Source: Methanocella arvoryzae MRE50
GTDB lineage: Archaea > Halobacteriota > Methanocellia > Methanocellales > Methanocellaceae
Length of the DNA: 64,000 bases
Assembly: GCF_000063445.1 (NCBI RefSeq)
Contig: NC_009464.1
Coordinates: 1,612,001 to 1,676,000, forward strand
Direction of reading: 5' to 3'
Each line of letters opens with the position of its first letter. Positions within the stretch are counted from its first letter, which is position 1. Of the stretch, positions 34,538 through 42,273 are shown piece by piece. Under the pieces are notes generated by a model. That model searched no databases, was not told the DNA's origin, and saw only the letters and a program-made list of their open reading frames with translations. The position numbers and the translations under genes are program-made.

Positions 34538-34786
34538 TTAGTATCCTGGCAGAAAATAGCCCGCGACTGCTATTGCGAGGCCGATGAGGAAGATGATGAG
34601 CAGCGACTCGTCCGGCCTCCAGGCGAAGATACCCCCGGCCATCGGGGGAACTACTAAAATCAATGCGTAGTACAGGAGCCAGATCACTGCCGCTATACCT
34701 CCTATGACGATGCCCAGGAGAACGATCTTTCTGTTGGCCGTAGTCTCGCCTCGCTCTGAAAGTATATGTTTTTCATGATGATAAAT
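34538..34786 (-). CDS. Possible small two-helix membrane protein, start unclear
   Basis: On the minus strand an open frame ending in TAA at 34538 encodes a product with two strong membrane helices: VLLGIVIGGIAAVIWLLYYA, then SLLIIFLIGLAIAVAGYFLP. No ATG, GTG or TTG start lies in frame upstream of the first helix. GGGGGAAG precedes an ATT codon at 34786, which would give 82 residues. An ATG at 34775 is out of frame, so a frameshift is the alternative. The codon bias looks coding. Function is unknown and the gene stands alone. Confidence 0.4.
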   Translation of the reverse strand: MYHHEKHILSERGETTANRKIVLLGIVIGGIAAVIWLLYYALILVVPPMAGGIFAWRPDESLLIIFLIGLAIAVAGYFLPGY

Positions 34787-34907
34787 CCGCAGCTTCCCCC
34801 GATATTACTAAACGGTGTCGCAGAAGGGATTTAACAGGCCAGCGCGATTACAGTACAGACTTGCCCGTATATGAATATCCGTAGACGGGCTGAGAGACGT
34901 GAAGACC

Positions 34908-36176
34908 ATGGATAAACGGATACTGTTGAGAGCGCTGGAAAGCGAGATCGAGCGGACGACCGGCTGCACTGATCCGGGGGCTGTATGTCTCGCCGTCCGG
35001 GCCGCTGCCATTGAGCTCGGAGTCGATCCGGAAAAGATAGTCGTCACCGTCAGCCCGAATATCTACAAAAACGGGATCAACGTCGGTGTGCCTGGCACGG
35101 GCATGAGAGGCCTACATATAGCAGCCGGACTGGGGGCAGTTATAAAAAGCACGAGCTCCGGTCTGGCGCTGCTGGACGCGGTCGACCCGGCGGACGTCGA
35201 GCGTGCAGTGCAGCTTGTCAACAACGGCAGAGTGACTATTACTCACGCCGAGACTACGAGCGCTCTTTACATCAAGGCCGAAGTGTTCTCAGGAGCACAT
35301 TATGCCCACGCGGTCATCAGGGACGACTATACCAGCATAGTGGAAGTCGGCCTCGACGGAAAAAAGGTATCGTCTCCACGCGGTATGCCAGTAAAAACGA
35401 AGCACGAATCGCTGAAAGGCTACACGCTGGAAGAGCTGTTCACGTCCATCGATACTATGACGGTAGAGGAGCTGACCTTTCTCCGGGATGCAGCGGAGGT
35501 GAACCGCAAAGCTGCCGAGGCGGGGCTGGAAAGCGGGCCCTGCCCGCTGGGCAAGGCGCTATACTCTGGCCTGGCCGGGGCTGGCGTCAGGCACATGGCC
35601 GCCGCCAGGGCGCAGGCGCTGACCGCGGCGGCGTGCGAGGCAAGGATGTCCGGCATGCAGGTGCCCATCATCGCGATTGCAGGCAGCGGCAACCACGGGA
35701 TTGCCAGCTTCCTTGGGATACTGGCGGTGGCCGAAACCCTGGCCAGCCCGGAAGAGAAGCTACTCAAAGCGCTGGCCATCAGCTCGACGGTGACCGTTGC
35801 GATCAAAGAGCACTCGACGAAGCTTTCGGCGTTCTGCGGCTGTGCCGTCGCAGCTTCGACAGGCGTGGCCGCCGGTACCGTCTACCTGCTCGGGGGCAGC
35901 TACGAGGAGATTACCCACGCCATGCAGTCCGTCATCGGCACCCTCGCCGGCATGGTCTGCGACGGCGCCAAGGAATCCTGCGCCTTCAAGCTCAGCTCGT
36001 CCGTAGCGTTAGCCATCCAGTTCGGCCACCTATCGCTGGAAGACGCCTATATCAAGGAAGGCATGGGCATCGTCAGCCAGAGCATTGAGAAGACATTCGA
36101 GAACCTCGGCCGGCTCAACAACCCCGGCATGGTCACCGCAGATAAGCTCATGCTCCAGATGATCTCTGGCCATTAA
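34908..36176 (+). CDS. L-cysteine desulfidase / UPF0597 (serine dehydratase alpha-like) family protein
   Basis: The protein matches the UPF0597 family, which includes methanogen L-cysteine desulfidase (cysteine to pyruvate, ammonia and sulfide, with an oxygen-labile [4Fe-4S] cluster). Visible family features are EIERTTGCTDPGAVCLA near the start, SPNIYKNGINVGVPGTG, FCGCAVAASTGVAAG, and VCDGAKESCAFKL near the C-terminus. The cysteines in the first and the last two segments could hold the cluster. An in-frame GTG at 34899 is an alternative start, and I prefer ATG 34908. About 422 residues is full length. It is monocistronic. Confidence 0.85.
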   Translation: MDKRILLRALESEIERTTGCTDPGAVCLAVRAAAIELGVDPEKIVVTVSPNIYKNGINVGVPGTGMRGLHIAAGLGAVIKSTSSGLALLDAVDPADVERAVQLVNNGRVTITHAETTSALYIKAEVFSGAHYAHAVIRDDYTSIVEVGLDGKKVSSPRGMPVKTKHESLKGYTLEELFTSIDTMTVEELTFLRDAAEVNRKAAEAGLESGPCPLGKALYSGLAGAGVRHMAAARAQALTAAACEARMSGMQVPIIAIAGSGNHGIASFLGILAVAETLASPEEKLLKALAISSTVTVAIKEHSTKLSAFCGCAVAASTGVAAGTVYLLGGSYEEITHAMQSVIGTLAGMVCDGAKESCAFKLSSSVALAIQFGHLSLEDAYIKEGMGIVSQSIEKTFENLGRLNNPGMVTADKLMLQMISGH

Positions 36177-36179
36177 AAA

Positions 36180-36392
36180 TCCACCACACAGGGCACAGCG
36201 CGCTTGTTTTACCACAGAGGCACAGAGACGCACAGAGAACGGTTCACCACAGAGTCACAGAGACGCACAGAGATTTACTTAATAAGTGATTACTATCAGA
36301 TGATCTATAGAAAAACCTCTGTGCGTCTCTGTGTTCTCTGTGCCTCTGTGGTAAAACCTCTGTGCGTCTCTGTGTTCTCTGTGGTGAATTAC
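36180..36392. repeat. CACAGAG-family mirrored repeat element
   Basis: Units such as ACCACAGAGGCACAGAGACG run from about 36211 to 36271. A spacer of about 45 nt follows, then mirrored units (CCTCTGTGCGTCTCTGTG) from about 36316 to 36390. The preceding GGGCACAGCGCGCTTG resembles a decayed D terminus. It separates the desulfidase gene from the convergent LLM gene. No coding content is seen. Confidence 0.85.
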
Positions 36393-36431
36393 CAATCTAC
36401 AGTCGTGATAATTATTGATCGCAAGGCAGTT

Positions 36432-37448
36432 CTACGCTACTGCCTCGGCCCTCTGACGGTTTCGCTCTCGAATCCGGGGCAGCACTTCCCGTCCATAGGC
36501 GTTGATGAACTCATACTGGTCGAGGCTGACGTCGTGGAAGCAGAGCCGGTCGAAGCCTGCGTCGATGAAGCGCTGGGCGTACCGGGCATGCTCATCTGGA
36601 TCAGTAGAGATGCACATGTGGCCCCGGATGGTGTCCCGGCCGGCGATGGCGCCGTTGGTGGCCGACATTGTGGGCGTGTACAGGTTCTGGGTGTACATGG
36701 CGTGGACCATGGTGCCGGCCCAGTACTGCCTGAAGATGTCGATCGCCGCATCCTCGTCGTCCGTCCAGGCCACGAAGAACTCCACCTGCTTCGGCAGCTG
36801 TGCCGGGTCTTTGCCCGACTCCCGGGCGCCTTCCTCGAAGTTCTTCAGGATCTGGCGCATGATCTCCGGCGGGTTTGCCCCGGTGATCAGGCCGTCGCCG
36901 TAGTATCCGGCAAAGAAGGCGCTCTCTGGCACGATCGAGGACACGTAGATCGGGATATGCCGCTCCGGGGCGGTGTACAGCTTCGCCTTCTTCGTCGTGT
37001 AGTACTCCCCGTCGAAGGTGACCGTGTCGCCGGTCCACAGAGCCCTTGTGAGCTCGATGGACTCCCGCAGCATGTCCTGCCGCATCCGGTAGTCTGGCCA
37101 CAGGCCTGTGACAGGATACTCGTTCAGCGCCTCCCCGGTGCCGACTCCCAGGTACACGCGGCCCTTGTTCAGCCGCTCGACGGTTGCGGCCGCCTGCGCG
37201 ATGATCGAAGGGTTATAACGGAGAATGGGACATGTGACGCCGGTGCCGATCTCGATGCCGTTCAGCCTCGCCGCGGCTGCACCAAGCCACGACCAGGTAT
37301 AGCACGCCTGGCCGGATTCGTCCCACGGGTGAAAGTGATCGGACATGTTTATGCTCTCAAAACCCGCCTTCTCCGCGGCTACCGCCTGGCTGAGCAGCTC
37401 GACCGGATCGTACTGCTCAGGGCCTGCCTTCCATCCCAGCATCACCAT
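36432..37448 (-). CDS. F420-dependent LLM-class oxidoreductase (FGD-like)
   Basis: The 338-residue TIM-barrel protein belongs to the luciferase-like monooxygenase class. SINMSDHFHPWDESGQACYTW is typical of F420-dependent glucose-6-phosphate dehydrogenase and methylene-H4MPT reductase relatives. So are GTGVTCPILRYNPSIIAQAA and RVYLGVGTGEALNEYP, where the glycines contact F420 phosphate. It most resembles the FGD/alcohol dehydrogenase (Adf) branch, and methanogens normally lack FGD activity, so a secondary alcohol or other substrate is more likely than glucose-6-phosphate. GGAGG lies 9 nt before the ATG. It is monocistronic. Confidence 0.87.
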   Translation of the reverse strand: MVMLGWKAGPEQYDPVELLSQAVAAEKAGFESINMSDHFHPWDESGQACYTWSWLGAAAARLNGIEIGTGVTCPILRYNPSIIAQAAATVERLNKGRVYLGVGTGEALNEYPVTGLWPDYRMRQDMLRESIELTRALWTGDTVTFDGEYYTTKKAKLYTAPERHIPIYVSSIVPESAFFAGYYGDGLITGANPPEIMRQILKNFEEGARESGKDPAQLPKQVEFFVAWTDDEDAAIDIFRQYWAGTMVHAMYTQNLYTPTMSATNGAIAGRDTIRGHMCISTDPDEHARYAQRFIDAGFDRLCFHDVSLDQYEFINAYGREVLPRIRERNRQRAEAVA

Positions 37449-37576
37449 GACAAAGAACCTCCGAGATACTAGATATGTTCAGCCTCCGGCTGCGGAACTG
37501 AAAAAAGATGCCGCCGGAATTCGCGCGTGGAGATCAAACAAACTGTTACTCTTCACAAATGCAGAAGACGAGATGA

Positions 37577-38134
37577 TTATGTTGCTCCGCTCGCCTGAAG
37601 ATTAGACGTATTATTCAGGATAAATTTCGAACATAAGCCTCCGCCGATCAGCGCGAGAGCGGTGCCCACGAATAGAAATGCGGCACTGTAGCAGCCGATG
37701 TTGACCACGATGAACTGCCCTGCGACGCCGAGCAGGCTTTCTGAGACATCAGGTCTCACGAGCCCAATGTAAAAGAACTGCAGCAGGGCCACGGTGATCT
37801 GTGCATTGCAGGCAACCCACATGAGGCTGGCTAATGCGCCTGAAAAGGCCGCCTGTTTCAGGGCGTTCGAAGGGTCGTGCAGCGGCTCTCTGGCCAGCCA
37901 CGCGGCCACGGCTCCGGTGAGCAGCAGGATTACCCCGTACAGGCCAAGGCAGAGCATGGTGAACGCGTTAGGATACGGCGAAAAGATGCCAGGGCCGAAA
38001 GATATCGCGCCATTGTCCGGAGACATGATTGGCTTAGTAGCCTCGTAGAGCCACGTGTGCAGCATCAGCACTGCTGAAACGGCCAGACCGCCTGCAATAC
38101 CGGCAAGAATGCCTTTTATGTGAACGGGTTTCAT
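37577..38134 (-). CDS. Predicted four-helix membrane protein, unknown function
   Basis: The 185-residue protein has four hydrophobic segments at about 8-30, 58-80, 92-118 and 140-168. KPVHIKGILAGIAGG at the N-terminus and a loop containing SPDNGAISFGPGIFSPYPNA lie between or near them. The glycine-rich first helix and the short loops fit a small integral membrane protein, and no family is recognised. It stands alone between the LLM gene and a short remnant ORF. Its start ATG is the only one near the N-terminus. Confidence 0.6.
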   Translation of the reverse strand: MKPVHIKGILAGIAGGLAVSAVLMLHTWLYEATKPIMSPDNGAISFGPGIFSPYPNAFTMLCLGLYGVILLLTGAVAAWLAREPLHDPSNALKQAAFSGALASLMWVACNAQITVALLQFFYIGLVRPDVSESLLGVAGQFIVVNIGCYSAAFLFVGTALALIGGGLCSKFILNNTSNLQASGAT

Positions 38135-38218
38135 AGCAAGCCCTTGAACTATAAGATGTACGGTGACTATATATTAATATTTTTAATACAAGTGTGAAAT
38201 CTGCAGAGGTCAGAGAGG

Positions 38219-38392
38219 GTGCTTGAAAAGCTGGACGTGTGCCGGCACGACGTCGAAAAGGCCGCTGATACCAGGCTGGGAGAAAATCGGCACCTGTACG
38301 ATGGTGAAGATGCTATAGCCTTGGTGTTACCGCAACCCCGAAGTCAATATTCAATGATTTGTGTATGTTCTTTCGCGGCCTCGACGCAGTAG
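38219..38392 (+). pseudogene. Short ORF, possible gene remnant
   Basis: A GTG at 38219 after AGAGG opens 57 codons (VLEKLDVCRHDVEKAADTRL and onward) ending in a TAG inside the tail of the opposite-strand DUF4332 gene. The first 40 residues look like a normal soluble domain start; the rest reads antisense to the neighbour. A truncated gene whose 3' part was lost is the simplest reading. No family is identified. Confidence 0.25.
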
Positions 38393-39024
38393 GCGACGTC
38401 CCGGACCGTGAAAGACCCTTTTGTCAGCTTTAGTCGGCTGTTCACCGCTACCAGCCTCGCATAGAGGTCTTCGGGCTGATTTGCGGCCAGCGTTTTCAGG
38501 CTGTCGACGCCGGCCTCGTACATCAGGCGGGCGAAGATCGGGCCTACGTAGCCCACGCGTGCGATGTCGGACATGCGGACGAGCTCTAACAGCACTTTCC
38601 CAGGCACGTTCGCCTGCGAGGAGAGCGCGGCCCGATCGGCAGGAGTCACCGACCTCTCGAAGAGCTGTTTCGCATTTTTAACTCCGAGCGCGGCCAGCCC
38701 GTTGACGTAAGCCGGATCAACGCCCGGGATGTCCTTCAGCGACAGTGGCATCGGAGTCAGGCTCCGGGCGTGGCGGGAGAGGACGGTAAGGTAGTCGACG
38801 GGTAATCCTGACTCTGCGGCAAATTTCTTCAACCGATCTGCAGTTTTCAGCCTGTCGATCAGCATCCCGAGATTAGAGATGCCCAGGGACTCCAGCACAG
38901 AGAAACGCTCCTGAAGCTTCTCTTTCAGGATACGCCTGCCCGGCGATAGCTCCTGCGACTCGATCAGTCGCCGGAATTTATCAAGGCTGTACTGCCCCGT
39001 ATCCAGGTGGTATTGGCCGGCCAT
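38344..39024 (-). CDS. DUF4332 (helix-hairpin-helix-like) protein
   Basis: The product has tandem helix-hairpin-helix-like units: LKDIPGVDPAYVNGLAALGV, then MSDIARVGYVGPIFARLMYEAGVDSL, as in DUF4332 proteins. An earlier unit (FSVLESLGISNLGMLIDRL) suggests three or four repeats. HhH units usually bind DNA backbone non-specifically, but the function of DUF4332 is unknown. I prefer the ATG at 39024, because GAGGG lies 9 nt upstream; the frame is open to an ATG at 39066. It is monocistronic, with a 325-bp upstream gap holding a hairpin and the promoter of the DUF4143 gene. Confidence 0.7.
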   Translation of the reverse strand: MAGQYHLDTGQYSLDKFRRLIESQELSPGRRILKEKLQERFSVLESLGISNLGMLIDRLKTADRLKKFAAESGLPVDYLTVLSRHARSLTPMPLSLKDIPGVDPAYVNGLAALGVKNAKQLFERSVTPADRAALSSQANVPGKVLLELVRMSDIARVGYVGPIFARLMYEAGVDSLKTLAANQPEDLYARLVAVNSRLKLTKGSFTVRDVAYCVEAAKEHTQIIEY

Positions 39025-39198
39025 ATATGACATCCCTCTTATCTGACTACAATGGGCCTCCAGCATTAAGATTTATCGTACGTGCGCCCTGAATGTAATG
39101 GTCTCTCCCGCAGTTTCAATACCTATGCTAGTTATGGTATCATCGGACGATATCTGACTTGCAATGGCGTTAAAGTCATTCTATAAGCATATTGTACA

Positions 39199-39230
39199 GT
39201 CCGGCAGAGGTTACATACTACCTGCCGGAC
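39199..39230. other. Perfect 9-bp inverted repeat in the intergenic region
   Basis: GTCCGGCAG (39199-39207) and CTGCCGGAC (39222-39230) enclose a 14-nt loop. AATAAAAAA follows on the plus strand. It has no T-run in either reading direction, so it is not a standard terminator. It lies between divergent genes (starts at 39024 and 39392). Confidence 0.45.
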
Positions 39231-39306
39231 AATAAAAAATGTCAAGCATGACTATTGCACGGTATCGAGCCTGTTTTCTGCACATATTAAAACTGTTTAT
39301 CCAGGG

Positions 39307-39370
39307 TAAACAATCTTATTTATTACAGATAAACAATTTTGTTTATTACTAATACACAAATGATATATAG
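39307..39370 (+). promoter_or_regulatory. Promoter of the DUF4143 ATPase with a tandem operator
   Basis: Two copies of TAAACAATYTTRTTTATTAC lie at 39307-39326 and 39330-39349, a 23-bp period. The second contains the palindrome ATAAACAATTTTGTTTAT. A TATA-like TGATATATAG (39361-39370) follows, 22 bp before the ATG at 39392, consistent with a leaderless mRNA. Two dimers bound two helical turns apart could repress or activate. Confidence 0.6.
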
Positions 39371-39391
39371 TGCCAGAGCATTGTAGTTTCT

Positions 39392-40612
39392 ATGCTTTCC
39401 GAGCAGGCGATAAAAGAGATAGCCAGACTGCAGGAGAAAAATTTTCGAAGTCAGGCGGCCGGCGTCGGGAGAGATCTGCTCAACCGCATCAATACGGATG
39501 TTCCACACGCCATCATCATATCGGGCATCCGAAGATGCGGTAAAAGCACGCTGCTCAAGCAGCTGATGCAAAGGGCAGGCGAGTGTAACTTTTTTAATTT
39601 CGACGACAGCAGGGCAGATGGTTTTGATCTGGGCGATTTTGAGAAGCTGGATACCGTGTTCCGGGAGATCCATGGCGAGCTGGGCTGCTACTACTTCGAT
39701 GAGGTCCAGTTAGTCCCCGGGTGGGAGCGATATGTCCGGGGAGAGCTGGACCTGGGCAAGAAATTCGTGATCACAGGCTCGAACGCCTCCATGTTAAGCA
39801 GGGAGCTCGGAACCCGGCTTACCGGCAGGCACCTGACTTATGAGCTTTTCCCGTTCTCGTATTCGGAGGCGCTGAGAGCGAAAGACCAGTCTCCTTCGCT
39901 CTCCTCCTTCAGCGAATACGTTGAAAGAGGCGGGTTCCCGGAATACGTCAGGATAGGTACTCAGGATATCCTGCAACAGCTCTTTAAAGACATCATCGCG
40001 AGGGATGTCGTGGTCAGGTATGGCCTGAGAAATGCAGCCATGGTGCAGAGCCTGGCATCATATCTCCTGTCTAACGTGGGATCGGAGTTCTCGTACTCGA
40101 AACTGGCGAAGACGTTCGGCGTCACGACCAAGAGCATAACGGAGTACGTGTCATACTTCGAAGCTAGCTACATGCTTTTCACAGTGCCGATGTTTTCCTG
40201 CTCGTACAGGAAGACGCTGGTGAACCCCAAGAAGGTCTATGGCATCGATCCGGGCTTTATCAAAGCCAACACAGTGTCGTTCACGAACAATAACGGCAGC
40301 CTGCTCGAAAACATCGTGTACCTGCACCTCAGGAGATCGCACCCGAGCGGCTCGATATTCTATTATAAGGGCAAGCGTGAGTGCGATTTCATCGTAGTAG
40401 AGAAGAACAGGCCGGTGCAGGCTATACAGGTCTGCCACAAGCTGACTAAAGACAACCTGCAGAGAGAGATCGGTGGAGTAACAGAGGCCATGGACGAGCT
40501 CAAGATCGGGAAAGGGCTCATTATCACCATGGACGAGACGGATAAGTTCGATGGAGTGAATGTCCTTCCTGCATGGAAATGGTTAACCTCCGGGCCGGAA
40601 GAACAGGAGTGA
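39392..40612 (+). CDS. AAA-type ATPase with DUF4143 C-terminal domain
   Basis: The 406-residue protein has Walker A GIRRCGKST (about 48-56), Walker B with the YYFDEVQLVPGWE segment, a sensor-like ITGSNASML, and then ELFPFSYSEAL. This order is the signature of the AAA_14/DUF4143 group of archaeal and bacterial ATPases. The C-terminal DUF4143 half has a winged-helix stretch (YSKLAKTFGVTTKSITEYV) and a PD-(D/E)xK-like end (GKRECDFIVVEKNRPVQAIQ). These genes are numerous and mobile in archaea, and their role is not settled. The promoter carries a tandem operator. The gene is followed by a tiny truncated ORF. Confidence 0.85.
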   Translation: MLSEQAIKEIARLQEKNFRSQAAGVGRDLLNRINTDVPHAIIISGIRRCGKSTLLKQLMQRAGECNFFNFDDSRADGFDLGDFEKLDTVFREIHGELGCYYFDEVQLVPGWERYVRGELDLGKKFVITGSNASMLSRELGTRLTGRHLTYELFPFSYSEALRAKDQSPSLSSFSEYVERGGFPEYVRIGTQDILQQLFKDIIARDVVVRYGLRNAAMVQSLASYLLSNVGSEFSYSKLAKTFGVTTKSITEYVSYFEASYMLFTVPMFSCSYRKTLVNPKKVYGIDPGFIKANTVSFTNNNGSLLENIVYLHLRRSHPSGSIFYYKGKRECDFIVVEKNRPVQAIQVCHKLTKDNLQREIGGVTEAMDELKIGKGLIITMDETDKFDGVNVLPAWKWLTSGPEEQE

Positions 40613-40617
40613 GAGAT

Positions 40618-40668
40618 ATGGCAGCTAAAGCGAAGAGGTCGTGGCGGGAGAAGCTTATAGAGCTGTAG
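40618..40668 (+). pseudogene. Truncated 16-codon ORF, likely 5' remnant of a gene
   Basis: ATG at 40618, preceded by GAGTGAGA, opens MAAKAKRSWREKLIEL and then TAG. The basic W-R-E-K-L start resembles the first residues of some archaeal MGMT-like DNA-repair proteins, but this is a weak memory-based match. It begins 5 bp after the DUF4143 stop, with a good ribosome site, so it looks like a cut-off operon partner. Confidence 0.25.
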
Positions 40669-40704
40669 CCCGAAAAGGTGCTATGGCCGTGAACAACTTT
40701 CAGC

Positions 40705-41817
40705 TCAGGACTCGTTCACGGCGGCCGGCAGCATGACCACGAATCTGGCGCCTCTGGTGTGATCCCCTATCACCCGGTCCCCGACCGATACCTTGCCGCC
40801 ATAGCCCTCAACCAGCGATTTTACTATGTATAAGCCCAGGCCCATACCGTGGGATGTGCTCTTGCCAATCCGGTAGAAGACCGCGTCCTTGGCTTCGTCA
40901 GGTATGCCCGGCCCGTTGTCCTCGACGATCACCCGGCAACACCGCTTTCCGTTCTCTTCTATTACGTCCATGTCGACGATGATCTCGGCGCGTTCGCCGG
41001 CATACTTGACCGCGTTGCCGACAAGGTTGGCGAAGACGTCGTGGAGCAGCTCGTTGGCCCGGGCGTAGCAGTGCTGGTGGCCGTTGAGGTTGAGAGTGAT
41101 CCTCCGGCCGGTGGCGGCTTCAAATTCGCCCTGTACTCCTGCGAGGACCGCCGGGACGTCCACGGCGGCGGTCCGGAGCTCGCCCTTGTGGAGTTTTTGC
41201 AGTTTCCGCACGTTCTGGATGAGCTGGGAGCTGCGCTGCAGTACCTCTATGGACTTGTCGAGGAATTCGTTCCGCCCGGGATCGGGGCCGGTATACCGAC
41301 AGCGGGCCAGCTCCATGTAGCCGAGGGCGATCTGATGCATGTTGTTGATGTCGTGGCCCATCAGGTCAAGGTAGAGCTCGGCCTGAAGCTTGGCTTTGAG
41401 AAGTTCTTCATCTGATCTAATGTACTCAGTGAGGTCCCGGTTGATCGTCACCACCCCGCTCACAGCCCCGTTCGGGCCCTTGACCGGATAGCCCTGGATC
41501 AGCCACTCTTTCCCGTCTGAAGTCATGACCAGTGCCTTGCGCATCTCTCCCGTCTGGAGGGCCTCGATGGCAGGGCAGCCATGGCATGGAGTATTTTTCT
41601 GGTGCCAGACCTTCCAGCAGTATTCGCCTATCACGGGTCCCGCGGTCCGGCTCTCCGAAAGCTCTACCGCCCGGTTAACCCAGAGAATCTTCATGTCCGG
41701 GCCGTGATAGAGGACGTAATCGTCGATGCTGCCAAGGATCAGGGATATATCCAGGCCTGACAGCAGGGCCGAATCGCCCAACCCTTTCTGGAGATCAGTG
41801 CTACCATTATTGTCCAT
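40705..41817 (-). CDS. PAS-domain sensor histidine kinase
   Basis: The start is the ATG at 41817 (MDNNGSTDLQKG); the open frame continues 29 codons further without support. Residues 15-120 form a PAS domain with an unusual cysteine set: CWKVWHQKNTPCHGC. The phospho-acceptor helix follows (LMGHDINNMHQIALGY), then a HATPase with N-box DVFANLVGNAVKYAG, G1-box DNGPGIPDEA and G2-box GMGLGLYIVKSLV. No membrane segment is present, so it is cytoplasmic. The cysteines could bind heme, a metal or Fe-S, or form a redox switch. It is monocistronic with no response regulator nearby. Confidence 0.9.
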   Translation of the reverse strand: MDNNGSTDLQKGLGDSALLSGLDISLILGSIDDYVLYHGPDMKILWVNRAVELSESRTAGPVIGEYCWKVWHQKNTPCHGCPAIEALQTGEMRKALVMTSDGKEWLIQGYPVKGPNGAVSGVVTINRDLTEYIRSDEELLKAKLQAELYLDLMGHDINNMHQIALGYMELARCRYTGPDPGRNEFLDKSIEVLQRSSQLIQNVRKLQKLHKGELRTAAVDVPAVLAGVQGEFEAATGRRITLNLNGHQHCYARANELLHDVFANLVGNAVKYAGERAEIIVDMDVIEENGKRCCRVIVEDNGPGIPDEAKDAVFYRIGKSTSHGMGLGLYIVKSLVEGYGGKVSVGDRVIGDHTRGARFVVMLPAAVNES

Positions 41818-41991
41818 AAAACACCCACGAATAAAAGTGTAAGCGATTACTGTGCGAAATATGTTTTTATGGGCTATAGATAGGAATCTGAGATAACTAT
41901 TCAACAGGGTGTCTGCTACAAGGGTTTAAAAGATCAGAAATGCAGCAGGCAGGGAAGGAGTTTTGAGAGCGTCAGTAAAAGTGTTAGTTTT

Positions 41992-42068
41992 TGGCGGGCC
42001 CGATGGGATTTGAACCCATGGCATGCGGATTAAGAGTCCGCCGCTCTGCCTGACTGAGCCACGGGCCC
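41992..42068 (-). tRNA. tRNA-Lys (anticodon CTT), CCA encoded
   Basis: On the minus strand the acceptor arm GGGCCCG (42068-42062) pairs with CGGGCCC (42002-41996), followed by discriminator G and encoded CCA (41994-41992). The D arm is GGCTCAGTCAGGC. The anticodon arm GCGGA-CTCTTAA-TCCGC gives CTT for lysine. The T loop has GGTTCAAATCC. There is no intron. It lies alone between a kinase gene and the RCK-DHH gene. Confidence 0.97.
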
Positions 42069-42273
42069 ACGCCGAATACAATTATGCGCCTGCGACGGCT
42101 TTGTCTTGTGACTTGTCACGCCGCTGCGAACCTTGTATAAGTCACGTCTAACATATATAGATTACGGTCGTTCGACCTCAGTTGTGCTCTTTATACGGTG
42201 CTCTTGCGCCTGGTTACCATGCATAGCGTTGATAACTTATATAACAGGCAGGACTAATCTATATTTGTTCCTT

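Noticed and set aside
36204-37472. Plus-strand open frame of 422 codons
   Set aside because: It begins inside a CACAGAG repeat and then runs antisense to the LLM oxidoreductase.
41992-42068. tRNA-Lys gene as an integration site of an island
   Set aside because: No partial tRNA copy, integrase or foreign-looking genes adjoin it.
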